Source of the DNA: Actinomycetota bacterium
Lineage (GTDB): Bacteria; Actinomycetota; Acidimicrobiia; Acidimicrobiales; BP-101
Assembly: GCA_030838265.1 (NCBI GenBank)
Contig: JAUTXA010000022.1
Span: forward strand, 1 to 7,362
Direction: 5' to 3'
Length of the DNA: 7,362 bases
Part shown: in pieces, positions 1-6,012 of the stretch
Position numbering within the stretch: the first letter of the stretch is position 1
How the letters are laid out: each line of letters opens with the position of its first letter
Program-made: the position numbers and the translations under genes
Notes under the pieces: generated by a model
The model's database searches: none
What the model saw: the letters and a program-made list of their open reading frames with translations, nothing else
Told to the model about the DNA's origin: nothing

Positions 1-1778
1 GCCCCTACGCCGCCTTCTTCGCCGACCCGAGCCCCTTCCAGCACATGTGGTCGCTGGCCGTCGAGGAGCAGTTCTACCTCGCCCTCCCCCTCATCACCGT
101 CGGCCTGCTCAGCTGGCGGCGGCGGACGGGCCGTTGGTGGCTCTTGGGCCTCGGCCTCGTCGCCATCGTCGGCTCCACCCTGGCCGCCGCCGCGCTCCAC
201 GCCCCCGGTGCCGCGCCGGGACGGGCCTACTACGGCACCGACGTTCGGATGGCCGAGCCCCTCGTCGGCGTCGTCCTTGCCGTCCTCCTCATCGCCCCAT
301 CCGGTCGCCGCATCCTCAACCGAGGAGGACGGGCCGCCCTCGACGTCATGGGCATCGCCGGTGCCGTCGGGCTGGGTCTGCTGATCTACCGGCTCACCGA
401 TCGCAGCGACGGCCTCTATCGGGGCGGGTTCCTCGCCGCCGCCGTCTGCACCGCCGCGATCTTGGCCGCGGCCACCCAACCCGGCACCCTCGTCGGTCGG
501 CTGCTGTCGCCCGCGCCCCTCGTCGCGGTCGGGCGCGTCTCCTACGGCATCTACCTCTTCCACTGGCCCGTCTTCCTGTGGCTCACGCCGCGGAGCACCG
601 GGCTCCACCCCATCGCCCTGCTCCTGGCCCGGTCGGCCCTCACCCTCGCCGCCGCCCTCGTGTCGTACTGGCTCATCGAGCGCCCGGTTCGTTGGGGCCG
701 GGTTGCGGGCCGGCTGGCGGCCGTCGGGTGGTTCGACGCCAGCGTCGGCCTCCTCGCTGCTCTCGTCCTCATCACCCTGCCGCCCGTCCCCCACCGAGCC
801 AAGGCCAGCGCCGCCGGGCCGACCACCGCCACCACCACGCCGGACCAAGCGGCCGCCGCGGTGGCCGCGGCCCGACGAACCGGGGCTGGCGCGAGCAAGG
901 GCGCCCAGTCCGCGCCCAGTCAGAGCATCTCGTCGGCTGTCAAGGCTGCACCTCCGACCCCCCCGGGCCAGGGCGCCCAGGAGCTCATGGCCACGGACGG
1001 CGCGCCGGACAAGCCACCGACGGTGAAGGCGGGGCCGACCGGCAAGATGCCCCTCAAGGTGCTCGTCGTCGGCGACTCGATGGCCAGGAGCCTGGCCGCC
1101 GGGCTCAAGTCCTGGGCCCAGTCCCAGGGCGACGTCGTCGTCTACAACCTGAGCACGTCCGGATGCCCTTTGTCGGCGGGCGGCGGCACCCGTCGCTTCT
1201 CCGACGGCAGCGAGTTCGTGCTCCACGACTACTGCGACTGGTGGACGGACTCGACCAGCGAGCGCTCGAAGTACGCGGCCCAGTTCGACGCCGACGTCGT
1301 CGTCATGCAGGACGGCATGAACGAGCTGCCCGACCGTGAGACGGCGGCGTGGGACAACTACCGCCACCCCGGTCAGCCCTCCTTCGACAACTGGCTGCTG
1401 AACCAGTACTCGCAGGCCGTCAACACCTTCAAGGCCAACGGGGCCACCGTGCTGTTCCTCAACGCCGCCTGCGCCGACTGGATCGAGCTCGGGGGCGCGT
1501 TTCTCTACTACCAAGACAACGGCGATGGCGACAACCGGGTGGCCGCCATCAACCGCACGACCACGGCGACAGCGACGACGGGCGTGCAGATCGCGGACTT
1601 CGATGGCCACCTCTGTCCCAACGGGCAGTTCACCCAGACCGTCGACGGCGTCAACGATGCCCGCCCCGACGGCTATCACTTGAGCGCACCCGCGTCCGAC
1701 GCCGTGTCGGAGCGGTGGCTGGGCCCCCTGATCCGCCAGGCCGCGGGCCAGGAGGGTCCGGTCCTCGGCCCGGGCTGA
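1..1778 (+). CDS. Acyltransferase 3 (OafA-type) with C-terminal SGNH domain, 5' truncated by the window edge
   Basis: This is a membrane O-acyltransferase expected to move acyl groups (often acetyl) onto a cell-surface polysaccharide or other envelope glycan. The reading frame is open from base 3; the first in-frame ATG (45) is internal, because the codons before it already match the family (SPFQH running into MWSLAVEEQFYL). About 100-150 N-terminal residues, including the first helices and the usual catalytic His/Arg region, are therefore outside the window. Counting from Met45, about eight hydrophobic segments fill residues 11-250, with the family motifs RVSYGIYLFHWPVF (164-177) and SYWLIERPVRW (207-217). 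A low-complexity Ala/Thr/Pro linker follows (about 251-335). The SGNH esterase-like domain has GDS with Ser345, G-M-N at 424-426, and D542-x-x-H545 as the likely catalytic pair. The fusion is standard for OafA-like proteins. The natural substrate cannot be told from sequence. Confidence 0.93.
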   Translation, partial: PYAAFFADPSPFQHMWSLAVEEQFYLALPLITVGLLSWRRRTGRWWLLGLGLVAIVGSTLAAAALHAPGAAPGRAYYGTDVRMAEPLVGVVLAVLLIAPSGRRILNRGGRAALDVMGIAGAVGLGLLIYRLTDRSDGLYRGGFLAAAVCTAAILAAATQPGTLVGRLLSPAPLVAVGRVSYGIYLFHWPVFLWLTPRSTGLHPIALLLARSALTLAAALVSYWLIERPVRWGRVAGRLAAVGWFDASVGLLAALVLITLPPVPHRAKASAAGPTTATTTPDQAAAAVAAARRTGAGASKGAQSAPSQSISSAVKAAPPTPPGQGAQELMATDGAPDKPPTVKAGPTGKMPLKVLVVGDSMARSLAAGLKSWAQSQGDVVVYNLSTSGCPLSAGGGTRRFSDGSEFVLHDYCDWWTDSTSERSKYAAQFDADVVVMQDGMNELPDRETAAWDNYRHPGQPSFDNWLLNQYSQAVNTFKANGATVLFLNAACADWIELGGAFLYYQDNGDGDNRVAAINRTTTATATTGVQIADFDGHLCPNGQFTQTVDGVNDARPDGYHLSAPASDAVSERWLGPLIRQAAGQEGPVLGPG

Positions 1779-1797
1779 GCGTCTCCGGCTCGAGCCG
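1764..1797. terminator. Hairpins between convergent genes, possible bidirectional terminator
   Basis: Two dyads lie around the acyltransferase stop and in the 27-bp gap before the stop of the opposing reductase-like gene. The first (1764-1779) can fold as a six-pair stem with one G-U pair and overlaps the TGA. The second (1786-1797) is a perfect 12-bp palindrome, CGGCTCGAGCCG. Neither is followed by a T-run, so a classical intrinsic terminator is not shown. GC-rich hairpins without T-runs are often proposed as terminators in high-GC actinobacteria. Confidence 0.4.
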
Positions 1798-1805
1798 ACC
1801 TAGAC

Positions 1806-2375
1806 CTACTCGCCGACTGGGCGCCGGTAGCGGAGGAGGACGACGCCGCTGCCGAAGACTCGGGTGTCGACGAGCTCGAGGTCGACCTGCGACTCCCCCG
1901 GCGCGAACAGGGGCTTGCCCCGCCCGATGATGACGGGGTGGACGTAGATCCAGTACTCGTCGATCAGATCGAGTCGTCTGAACTCGGCACCGAGGTCGGC
2001 CCCACCGAGGGCCAGGTCTCCCCCCGGTTGGGCCTTCAGCTCCACGACCTCGTCGACCACGACATCGCGGACCACGGTGGCGTTCCAGTCGGCCGTCTCC
2101 AACGTCTTCGAGTAGACGATCTTTGGCATCTCGCGCCAGATGCGAGCGAACTCGATCATGGGCTCGGTGCTGGTCGGGTCAGCATCGGCGGTCGGCCAGA
2201 AGTCGGCCATGAGCTCGTGCATCACCCTTCCGTCCAGGAAGGCACCCATGGCGCCGAGCGTGTCGTTGAAGTGGCCATGCAGCTCGTCGTCGACCCGGCC
2301 CCAGTCGAGCTCGCCGTTGGGCCCCGCGATGTAGCCATCGAGCGAGACCGACATCATCAACACGATCTTCCTCAT
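1806..2375 (-). CDS. Dihydrofolate reductase family protein (RibD C-terminal domain type)
   Basis: This 189-residue protein has the RibD-C/DHFR-like fold, which binds NADPH and reduces a pterin, flavin precursor or unrelated substrate. Family hallmarks are the N-terminal strand and loop MSVSLDGYIAGPNGELDW (8-25), the GRVMHE segment (49-54), KIVYSKTL (85-92), the Gly-rich LALGGADLGAEF (121-132) and the C-terminal DEYWIYVHPVIIGRGKPLF (139-157). The length fits stand-alone members, which lack the deaminase domain of bifunctional RibD, so it is probably not the riboflavin enzyme itself, and many relatives have no known substrate. The ATG at 2375 is chosen because MRKIVLMMSVSLDG is the typical family N-terminus. 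No Shine-Dalgarno sequence is visible before it. Its start is only 9 bp after the stop of the DUF2510 gene, so it is probably co-transcribed and may depend on translation of that gene. Confidence 0.9.
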   Translation of the reverse strand: MRKIVLMMSVSLDGYIAGPNGELDWGRVDDELHGHFNDTLGAMGAFLDGRVMHELMADFWPTADADPTSTEPMIEFARIWREMPKIVYSKTLETADWNATVVRDVVVDEVVELKAQPGGDLALGGADLGAEFRRLDLIDEYWIYVHPVIIGRGKPLFAPGESQVDLELVDTRVFGSGVVLLRYRRPVGE

Positions 2376-2384
2376 CCGCGATTG

Positions 2385-3218
2385 CTACTGCAGGGTGAAC
2401 GAGGCGACCAGTCGGTCATAGCCGGGTCGGGCGTCGGCCGTCGTCCGGGTCACTGACGTCACCGTGAACAGGCGGGGGCCGGCCAGGAACACCCGCACCC
2501 GGATGGCGGCGCCCGATTTTGTCATCACCGCGTCCTCGGCGGGCACACCCACAAAAGTGGTGGTGCCGCGGGAGACCACCGTCGCCCCCGTCTTGCTCGC
2601 CCCGCCGTCCACCGCCCCGTCGAGGATGCGCTGGACATCCGAGGGATCGGGAGTCGAGGGGAAGCGGGTGAGGCTGATGCCCGCCTCCTCGTCGCTGGTG
2701 AGCGAGTCATAGAGCACCACGGTGACCTCGAGACCGGTGAGACTCACCGTCTGCTCGGTGCGCTTCGGGTGGGTGGGGAACCGAGCCACGAAGCCGTCGC
2801 TCGTCCCCGCCGCGAATCCCGGACCGGAGGCCGCGTCCGTCGTCTTCTTCACTGTCCGGCCGAGCGTGGTGACGGCGATGATCGAGATGACGACAAGACC
2901 GACCAGCCCGCCCACGATGGCGAGGGCGATCTTGGCGCCGACGCCGAGGCCCGTCGACGGCGGGGTCCCGGGTGCGGCCCACTGCTGAACCGAGCTTGGA
3001 CGGGCCTCGGGCGGGTACCACTGGCCGTCGCTGGCCTCCCACCAGCCCGGAGTCCCTGGCCCCGACCCTCCCCCGCTCGTGACCCCGGGGGCCGTTGGTG
3101 CACCGGCCGCTGCGGCGGCCGCGGCCCGGGCCGAGGCGGCCTCGGCGGCCTGAGCCTCCCGCAGCTCCTGCAGGTGCCGGGCCCCGATGCTCAGCCGGTC
3201 GTCACTGCCCTCAGCCAT
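2385..3218 (-). CDS. DUF2510 domain membrane protein with C-terminal extracytoplasmic domain
   Basis: This 277-residue protein has an unknown role. The N-terminal part (1-56) is rich in Ala, Glu and Gly, with a seven-alanine run (32-38). A DUF2510 motif, PGWWEASDGQWYPPE, occupies 57-71; this short Trp-rich module is almost confined to actinobacteria and usually sits near membrane segments. One membrane helix covers about 97-119, followed by a Lys/Arg/Thr patch and a 135-residue domain (143-277), probably outside the membrane. That domain begins GFVARFPTHP and ends with a pattern like VFLAGPRLFTVTSV then YDRLVASFTLQ. This resembles PsbP/Mog1-like lipoprotein domains, but that is my inference. 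I chose the ATG at 3218 because GGAGG sits 4 nt upstream; an in-frame ATG at 3239 would add seven residues. The frame stays open upstream to about 4121, but that part is antisense to the metallopeptidase and is not real. It is the first gene of a likely two-gene unit with the reductase-like gene. Confidence 0.82.
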   Translation of the reverse strand: MAEGSDDRLSIGARHLQELREAQAAEAASARAAAAAAAGAPTAPGVTSGGGSGPGTPGWWEASDGQWYPPEARPSSVQQWAAPGTPPSTGLGVGAKIALAIVGGLVGLVVISIIAVTTLGRTVKKTTDAASGPGFAAGTSDGFVARFPTHPKRTEQTVSLTGLEVTVVLYDSLTSDEEAGISLTRFPSTPDPSDVQRILDGAVDGGASKTGATVVSRGTTTFVGVPAEDAVMTKSGAAIRVRVFLAGPRLFTVTSVTRTTADARPGYDRLVASFTLQ

Positions 3219-3222
3219 GCCG

Positions 3223-3227
3223 CCTCC
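3223..3227 (-). promoter_or_regulatory. Shine-Dalgarno for the DUF2510 gene
   Basis: On the minus strand the bases read GGAGG, 4 nt before the ATG at 3218. This is slightly close but clear, and favours 3218 over the in-frame ATG at 3239, which has only a weak AGGA upstream. Confidence 0.55.
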
Positions 3228-3271
3228 GCTCCCCCTCATGGCCCGTCCTGGCCCGACAAGTGTGACACCGC

Positions 3272-3287
3272 CGCGACGCTGGTCGCG
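3272..3287. promoter_or_regulatory. Inverted repeat in the divergent intergenic region, candidate operator
   Basis: A perfect 6-bp dyad, CGCGAC-GCTG-GTCGCG, lies near the middle of the 117-bp gap between the divergently transcribed DUF2510 and metallopeptidase genes. Its central place fits a shared operator. In GC-rich DNA a 6-bp dyad can arise by chance, so this is a weak call. Apart from this and the promoter-like site at 3324-3329, I see nothing else in the gap. Confidence 0.3.
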
Positions 3288-3323
3288 ACACGACGGCCCA
3301 GGCCTGATCCGACGCGAGCGGGG

Positions 3324-3329
3324 TAAGAC
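3324..3329 (+). promoter_or_regulatory. Possible -10 element before the metallopeptidase gene (leaderless start)
   Basis: TAAGAC lies six bases before the ATG at 3336. It resembles the actinobacterial -10 pattern TAnnnT except for the last base. If it is used, transcription would begin at or next to the start codon. No convincing Shine-Dalgarno sequence precedes this ATG, which fits a leaderless mRNA. No -35 element is recognisable. Confidence 0.3.
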
Positions 3330-3335
3330 GGGGCC

Positions 3336-4214
3336 ATGGAGTTCGACGAGAACGCGCAGCTCGACACGTCCCAGGTCGCCGACAACCGGGGCGGGATGCT
3401 CAGTGGCCTGCCGGGTGGGCGCATCACGGCGGGGGGCGGGGTCGGCCTCATCATCACCCTCATCGCCATCCTGCTGGGCGGCAACCCCCTGAGCGGCGGT
3501 GGCGGCGCCAGCAGCTACGGCACGCCGGGCAGTGCCAGCCAGCTGGCCACCACCTGTCGCACCGGGGCCGACGCCAACGCCCGCGACGACTGCCGCATCG
3601 TGGGCGTCGTCAACTCGGTGCAGGCCTTCTGGACGAGCCGCCTCGGCGGTGAGGGCCACCCCTACTCCCCCGCCGAGACCGTCTTCTTCACCGGCCAGAC
3701 CCAGACGGGCTGCGGCGCGGCCTCGTCCGAGGTCGGCCCCTTCTACTGCCCGAGCGACGGCCGGGTGTACATCGACCTGGGCTTCTTCGGAGACCTCCAG
3801 TCGAAGTTCGGGGCCAAGGGAGGCCCCTTCGCCCAGGCCTACGTCATCGCCCACGAGTACGGCCACCATGTCCAAGACATCCTCGGCACCAACGACAGAG
3901 TGGCCGCCGACGCGCAAGGGGCGACGAGCGGATCCGTTCGCCTCGAGCTCCAAGCCGACTGCTACGCCGGCGTGTGGGCCAAGGGGGCGACCTCGACGGG
4001 GTTCATCAAGAGCCTGACCGAGGCCGACATCGCCGACGGGCTCGATGCCGCCTCCGCGGTGGGCGACGACCGAATCCAGAAGGAGTTCCAGGGCAAGGTC
4101 ACCCCCGAGTCGTGGACCCACGGCTCATCGGCCCAGCGTCAGCGCTGGTTCACCACCGGCTTCCAGAACGGCAGCGAGAGCGCCTGCGACACCTTCGCCA
4201 CCAACAACCTCTGA
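3336..4214 (+). CDS. ypfJ: Neutral zinc metallopeptidase, YpfJ family
   Basis: This 292-residue membrane-anchored zinc peptidase belongs to the putative neutral zinc metallopeptidase family (Pfam Zn_peptidase, PF04228). The N-terminus MEFDENAQLDTSQVADNRG is typical of the family and fixes the start. One membrane helix lies at about 33-48, followed by a Gly/Ser linker and the catalytic domain, probably outside the membrane. The zinc site is HEYGHH at 173-178, with His173 and His177 as ligands and Glu174 as the general base. The downstream LELQADCYAGVWA (203-215) should supply the third ligand, probably an acidic residue there. Cys74, Cys86, Cys126, Cys138, Cys209 and Cys284 could form disulfides. 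Length and motif order are normal, and nothing essential is missing. Substrates are poorly known for this family. It stands alone on its strand, divergent from the DUF2510 gene and convergent with the gene ending at 4222. Confidence 0.93.
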   Translation: MEFDENAQLDTSQVADNRGGMLSGLPGGRITAGGGVGLIITLIAILLGGNPLSGGGGASSYGTPGSASQLATTCRTGADANARDDCRIVGVVNSVQAFWTSRLGGEGHPYSPAETVFFTGQTQTGCGAASSEVGPFYCPSDGRVYIDLGFFGDLQSKFGAKGGPFAQAYVIAHEYGHHVQDILGTNDRVAADAQGATSGSVRLELQADCYAGVWAKGATSTGFIKSLTEADIADGLDAASAVGDDRIQKEFQGKVTPESWTHGSSAQRQRWFTTGFQNGSESACDTFATNNL

Positions 4215-4240
4215 GCGACCGCTAGGCGTTGGTGGCGAGG
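4193..4240. terminator. Long inverted repeat spanning two convergent stop codons, probable bidirectional terminator
   Basis: Arms 4195-4205 and 4228-4238 are perfect 11-bp inverted repeats (TCGCCACCAAC against its complement). They extend to 13 pairs (4193-4240) with one G-U wobble in plus-strand RNA. The 22-base loop can pair further: CCT 4208-4210 with AGG 4224-4226, and AGC 4214-4216 with GCT 4221-4223. Both stop codons (TGA 4212-4214 and, on the minus strand, TAG 4224-4222) sit in the loop. There is no T-run. The stem size and central position at a 7-bp convergent gap make termination in both directions the best explanation. Confidence 0.65.
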
Positions 4241-5559
4241 CCGGTGCACACGCAGCTGTTCCCCGTGAGGCCGCCGTTGAGCGAGTCGAAGAAGCCGGCT
4301 GCCCCCTTGTCCTTCAGGTCCTTCAGGCCCTGTGGGTCGATCTGCTTCAACGTGCCGACGATGACGCTGAACATCGTCCGGGTGGGGCTGACATACCACT
4401 GGCCGTCGCGGCGGACCGTGACGAACCCGCCGTCATACGTCGCCCCCGAGAAGATCGGCAGCTGCTTGGGCAGATCCTGAGCGCACGTCTTGTGGTGGTA
4501 GTTGGTGGCGTCGACGGCGACGCAGCTGCCGTCCCACTCCAAGGAGAATGGGTTCCCGTCGAGGGTGGCCCGCATCAGGAAACCAGACAAGCGCACCACC
4601 GAGACGCCGCCGCTGGTCTCGGCTCGCAGGTTGAGGTTGTCGATCGTTATGCGGGGGAAGCTGTTGGCGGCCTTCATGTCGGCGACGTCGCTCTCGGCCT
4701 TGTCTATGAAGAGCGGTGCATAGTCATGCAGGGCCCGGGCCTCGTCCGGCGGCGTGAGCTCGATCATGCGCCGGACATCGAGTTGGGTGAGCGAGTCGAG
4801 CAGGGTCTTGACCGCGGCCTCCGGGGTGTCGGCGCCGCGCGCCTGGACGCCCTGACCGAAGGCGGGCGCCGACTCGTGGGCGTCGCGCCGGGCCTGCTCG
4901 GCCACCGAGTACCACAGGCTCACGTACCAGTGGCCGCCCTCCTTGACCGTGGCGATTCCCGCCGTCTTGTCCTTGGGATCGACGGCGGGGTCCGAGCCAT
5001 GGCGCGTCGTGTCGGTCTTGGGGATGAGGTCGGCGAACAGCGACCCGACCGGCAGCTTGGCCAGGTCGGCGTCGTAGGTCACGGTTCCGCCGGTCAGACG
5101 CACGTAGGCCACGTTGTCGCCCACCGTCTCGGAGGCGAGGGCGAGATTGTCGATCTTCAGATCGATGCCCGTGATCTTGTTGAGGTCGGCAGTCGGAGAC
5201 AGGGCGTTCAGGCGCTTGCCCTGGTCGAAGAGATCCTGAATGCCCTTGACCATCGATTCCCGCTCCGAGGGAGCCAGCGAGTCGAGGGTGCCCAGGACGT
5301 CCTCGTCGGCCACCGCGTTCATCATCTTTCGCACCGCCGCCTCGGGCGAGCCCGAACCGCCCGAGCCCGATGCGACCACGACCGCCCCCACCAGGCCGGC
5401 CGCCAACAGGGCCACGATGCCGATCCAGACGACGATGTGGGACGGGGTGCGGCCCGGAGGAGGTGTCGCCGCCGTGGTCTCGACGACCGGGAACGATGAA
5501 TAGAACTCATCGCCGCCCTCCAGCGGCTGTCCCGGCGTCTCGCTCGTTCCTTCAGCCAA
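4222..5559 (-). CDS. Membrane-anchored protein with a tandemly duplicated extracytoplasmic domain, TTG start
   Basis: I do not recognise this 445-residue protein. A Pro/Gly/Thr-rich, probably cytoplasmic tail (1-40) is followed by one membrane helix (about 41-64) and a Gly/Ser spacer. Two copies of one domain of about 150 residues follow, at 71-222 and 245-400. Copy one has SPEAAVRKMM, IDNLALASET, VRLTG and GGHWYVSLW; copy two has TPEAAVKTLL, IDNLNLRAET, VRLSG and DGQWYVSPT, in the same order. The layout resembles NTF2-like/DUF4878 lipoprotein domains, but that is inference. Copy two carries Cys346 and Cys359, and the tail carries a C-V-C pair (436-438). The start is TTG at 5559: a strong AGAGGAG lies 6 nt before it, and the first in-frame Met (79) would remove the membrane helix. 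The start overlaps the preceding gene by 8 nt, so the two are surely co-transcribed and probably coupled. Confidence 0.85.
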   Translation of the reverse strand: MAEGTSETPGQPLEGGDEFYSSFPVVETTAATPPPGRTPSHIVVWIGIVALLAAGLVGAVVVASGSGGSGSPEAAVRKMMNAVADEDVLGTLDSLAPSERESMVKGIQDLFDQGKRLNALSPTADLNKITGIDLKIDNLALASETVGDNVAYVRLTGGTVTYDADLAKLPVGSLFADLIPKTDTTRHGSDPAVDPKDKTAGIATVKEGGHWYVSLWYSVAEQARRDAHESAPAFGQGVQARGADTPEAAVKTLLDSLTQLDVRRMIELTPPDEARALHDYAPLFIDKAESDVADMKAANSFPRITIDNLNLRAETSGGVSVVRLSGFLMRATLDGNPFSLEWDGSCVAVDATNYHHKTCAQDLPKQLPIFSGATYDGGFVTVRRDGQWYVSPTRTMFSVIVGTLKQIDPQGLKDLKDKGAAGFFDSLNGGLTGNSCVCTGLATNA

Positions 5560-5983
5560 CGTCTGCTCCTCTGTTCACAGCCAGGGTGCAGACCCCGGCC
5601 ACCGCCGCAACCGCCGCAGCCCCGATCGAGAGCGCCACGCCCCAGCGCAGAGCGAGGGGTGACCGCAGCACGGCGACGCTGTTGATCAGAACGACCACGC
5701 TGGCCGCCAGCGCCAGTGTGGCCACCCACCGGTCGCGCTGCAATGCCGCCGCGATCCACGCCCCGGCGGCCAGGGCGGGAAGGGTGGCGATGGCGACCAG
5801 GCCAACTCGAACGGCCCAGGTCGGGTGGACCCGCAGGGCGCTGGCCAGCGCCAGCAGCCGGTAGCCCGAGCGATCGGCCGAGCCGCTGCGGGCCCACGGC
5901 CCGGCCGCCCCCAGGGCGCACGCCGCCGCCGCTGCCACCGCCAGCCACGCCACCACGCCTGAGCGGTGCCTTGCGTGGCTCAT
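5552..5983 (-). CDS. Small four-helix membrane protein
   Basis: This 143-residue integral membrane protein has an unknown role. Hydrophobic segments lie at about 10-28, 57-80, 86-106 and 111-134. The first loop holds PWARSGSADRSGY (29-41), a motif I associate with small actinobacterial membrane proteins of unknown function, sometimes labelled Trp-associated; I cannot confirm a family here. The short Arg-containing ends and loops suggest both termini are cytoplasmic. The ATG at 5983 gives a complete first helix. Only a weak GTGAG lies just before it. Its last codons overlap the TTG start and contain the Shine-Dalgarno sequence of the next gene, so the pair forms a tight operon and the products may act together. 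It is divergent from the aldolase-like gene across 29 bp. Confidence 0.8.
   Translation of the reverse strand: MSHARHRSGVVAWLAVAAAAACALGAAGPWARSGSADRSGYRLLALASALRVHPTWAVRVGLVAIATLPALAAGAWIAAALQRDRWVATLALAASVVVLINSVAVLRSPLALRWGVALSIGAAAVAAVAGVCTLAVNRGADVG
5566..5572 (-). promoter_or_regulatory. Strong Shine-Dalgarno that fixes a TTG start
   Basis: The minus strand reads AGAGGAG, 6 nt before the TTG at 5559-5557. It is the best ribosome binding site in the window and lies inside the 3' end of the four-helix protein gene. It supports the non-ATG start of the duplicated-domain protein. Confidence 0.8.
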
Positions 5984-5995
5984 CTCACGCCCAGG

Positions 5996-6001
5996 GTCCT
6001 A
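5996..6001 (-). promoter_or_regulatory. Possible -10 element for the minus-strand two-gene unit
   Basis: TAGGAC on the minus strand shares the TA base pairs at 6000-6001 with the opposing TACGAT. It would put transcription start about 6 nt before the ATG at 5983. The last base departs from TAnnnT, and no -35 is recognisable. The call rests mainly on position, since the gap is only 29 bp. Confidence 0.25.
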
Positions 6002-6005
6002 CGAT
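6000..6005 (+). promoter_or_regulatory. -10 element giving a probable leaderless mRNA for the aldolase-like gene
   Basis: TACGAT matches the TAnnnT consensus of actinobacterial -10 elements and ends 7 nt before the A of the ATG at 6013. Transcription would then begin at or within a base of the start codon. The G-run at 6007-6011 is too close to the ATG for a normal Shine-Dalgarno sequence. No convincing -35 is visible at the usual spacing. Confidence 0.5.
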
Positions 6006-6012
6006 TGGGGGC

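Noticed and set aside
787..1047. Ala/Thr/Pro-rich segment in the acyltransferase as a possible repeat or frameshift
   Set aside because: The frame stays open and resumes directly in a complete SGNH domain. Low-complexity linkers at this point are normal for OafA-type fusions.
1938..2456. 172-residue plus-strand open frame opposite the reductase-like gene
   Set aside because: It mirrors a gene with full family motifs and crosses the two-gene boundary without any domain signal.
3010..3050. Similarity between DGQWYPP in the DUF2510 protein and DGQWYVS in the duplicated-domain protein
   Set aside because: The surrounding residues differ and the motifs sit in different domain contexts on opposite sides of the membrane, so this is probably chance rather than shared ancestry.
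3130..3146. GCCGAGG/CCTCGGC hairpin inside the DUF2510 gene
   Set aside because: It lies in a stretch coding for Ala and Glu, where GCC and GAG codons make such dyads by chance.
3219..4121. Long upstream extension of the minus-strand DUF2510 frame, giving a 578-residue product
   Set aside because: It runs antisense through the well-supported metallopeptidase and its translation is low-complexity Gly/Ala/Arg/Val. The real start with a Shine-Dalgarno sequence is at 3218.
4045..5499. 484-residue plus-strand open frame opposite the duplicated-domain gene
   Set aside because: It is antisense to a gene with a membrane helix, internal repeats and a strong ribosome binding site. Its translation has no recognisable domain and is typical of GC-rich shadow frames.
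5716..6012. Upstream extension of the aldolase-like frame
   Set aside because: The extra residues are a Pro/Arg/Gly-rich shadow of the four-helix gene on the other strand; family homology begins just after the ATG at 6013.
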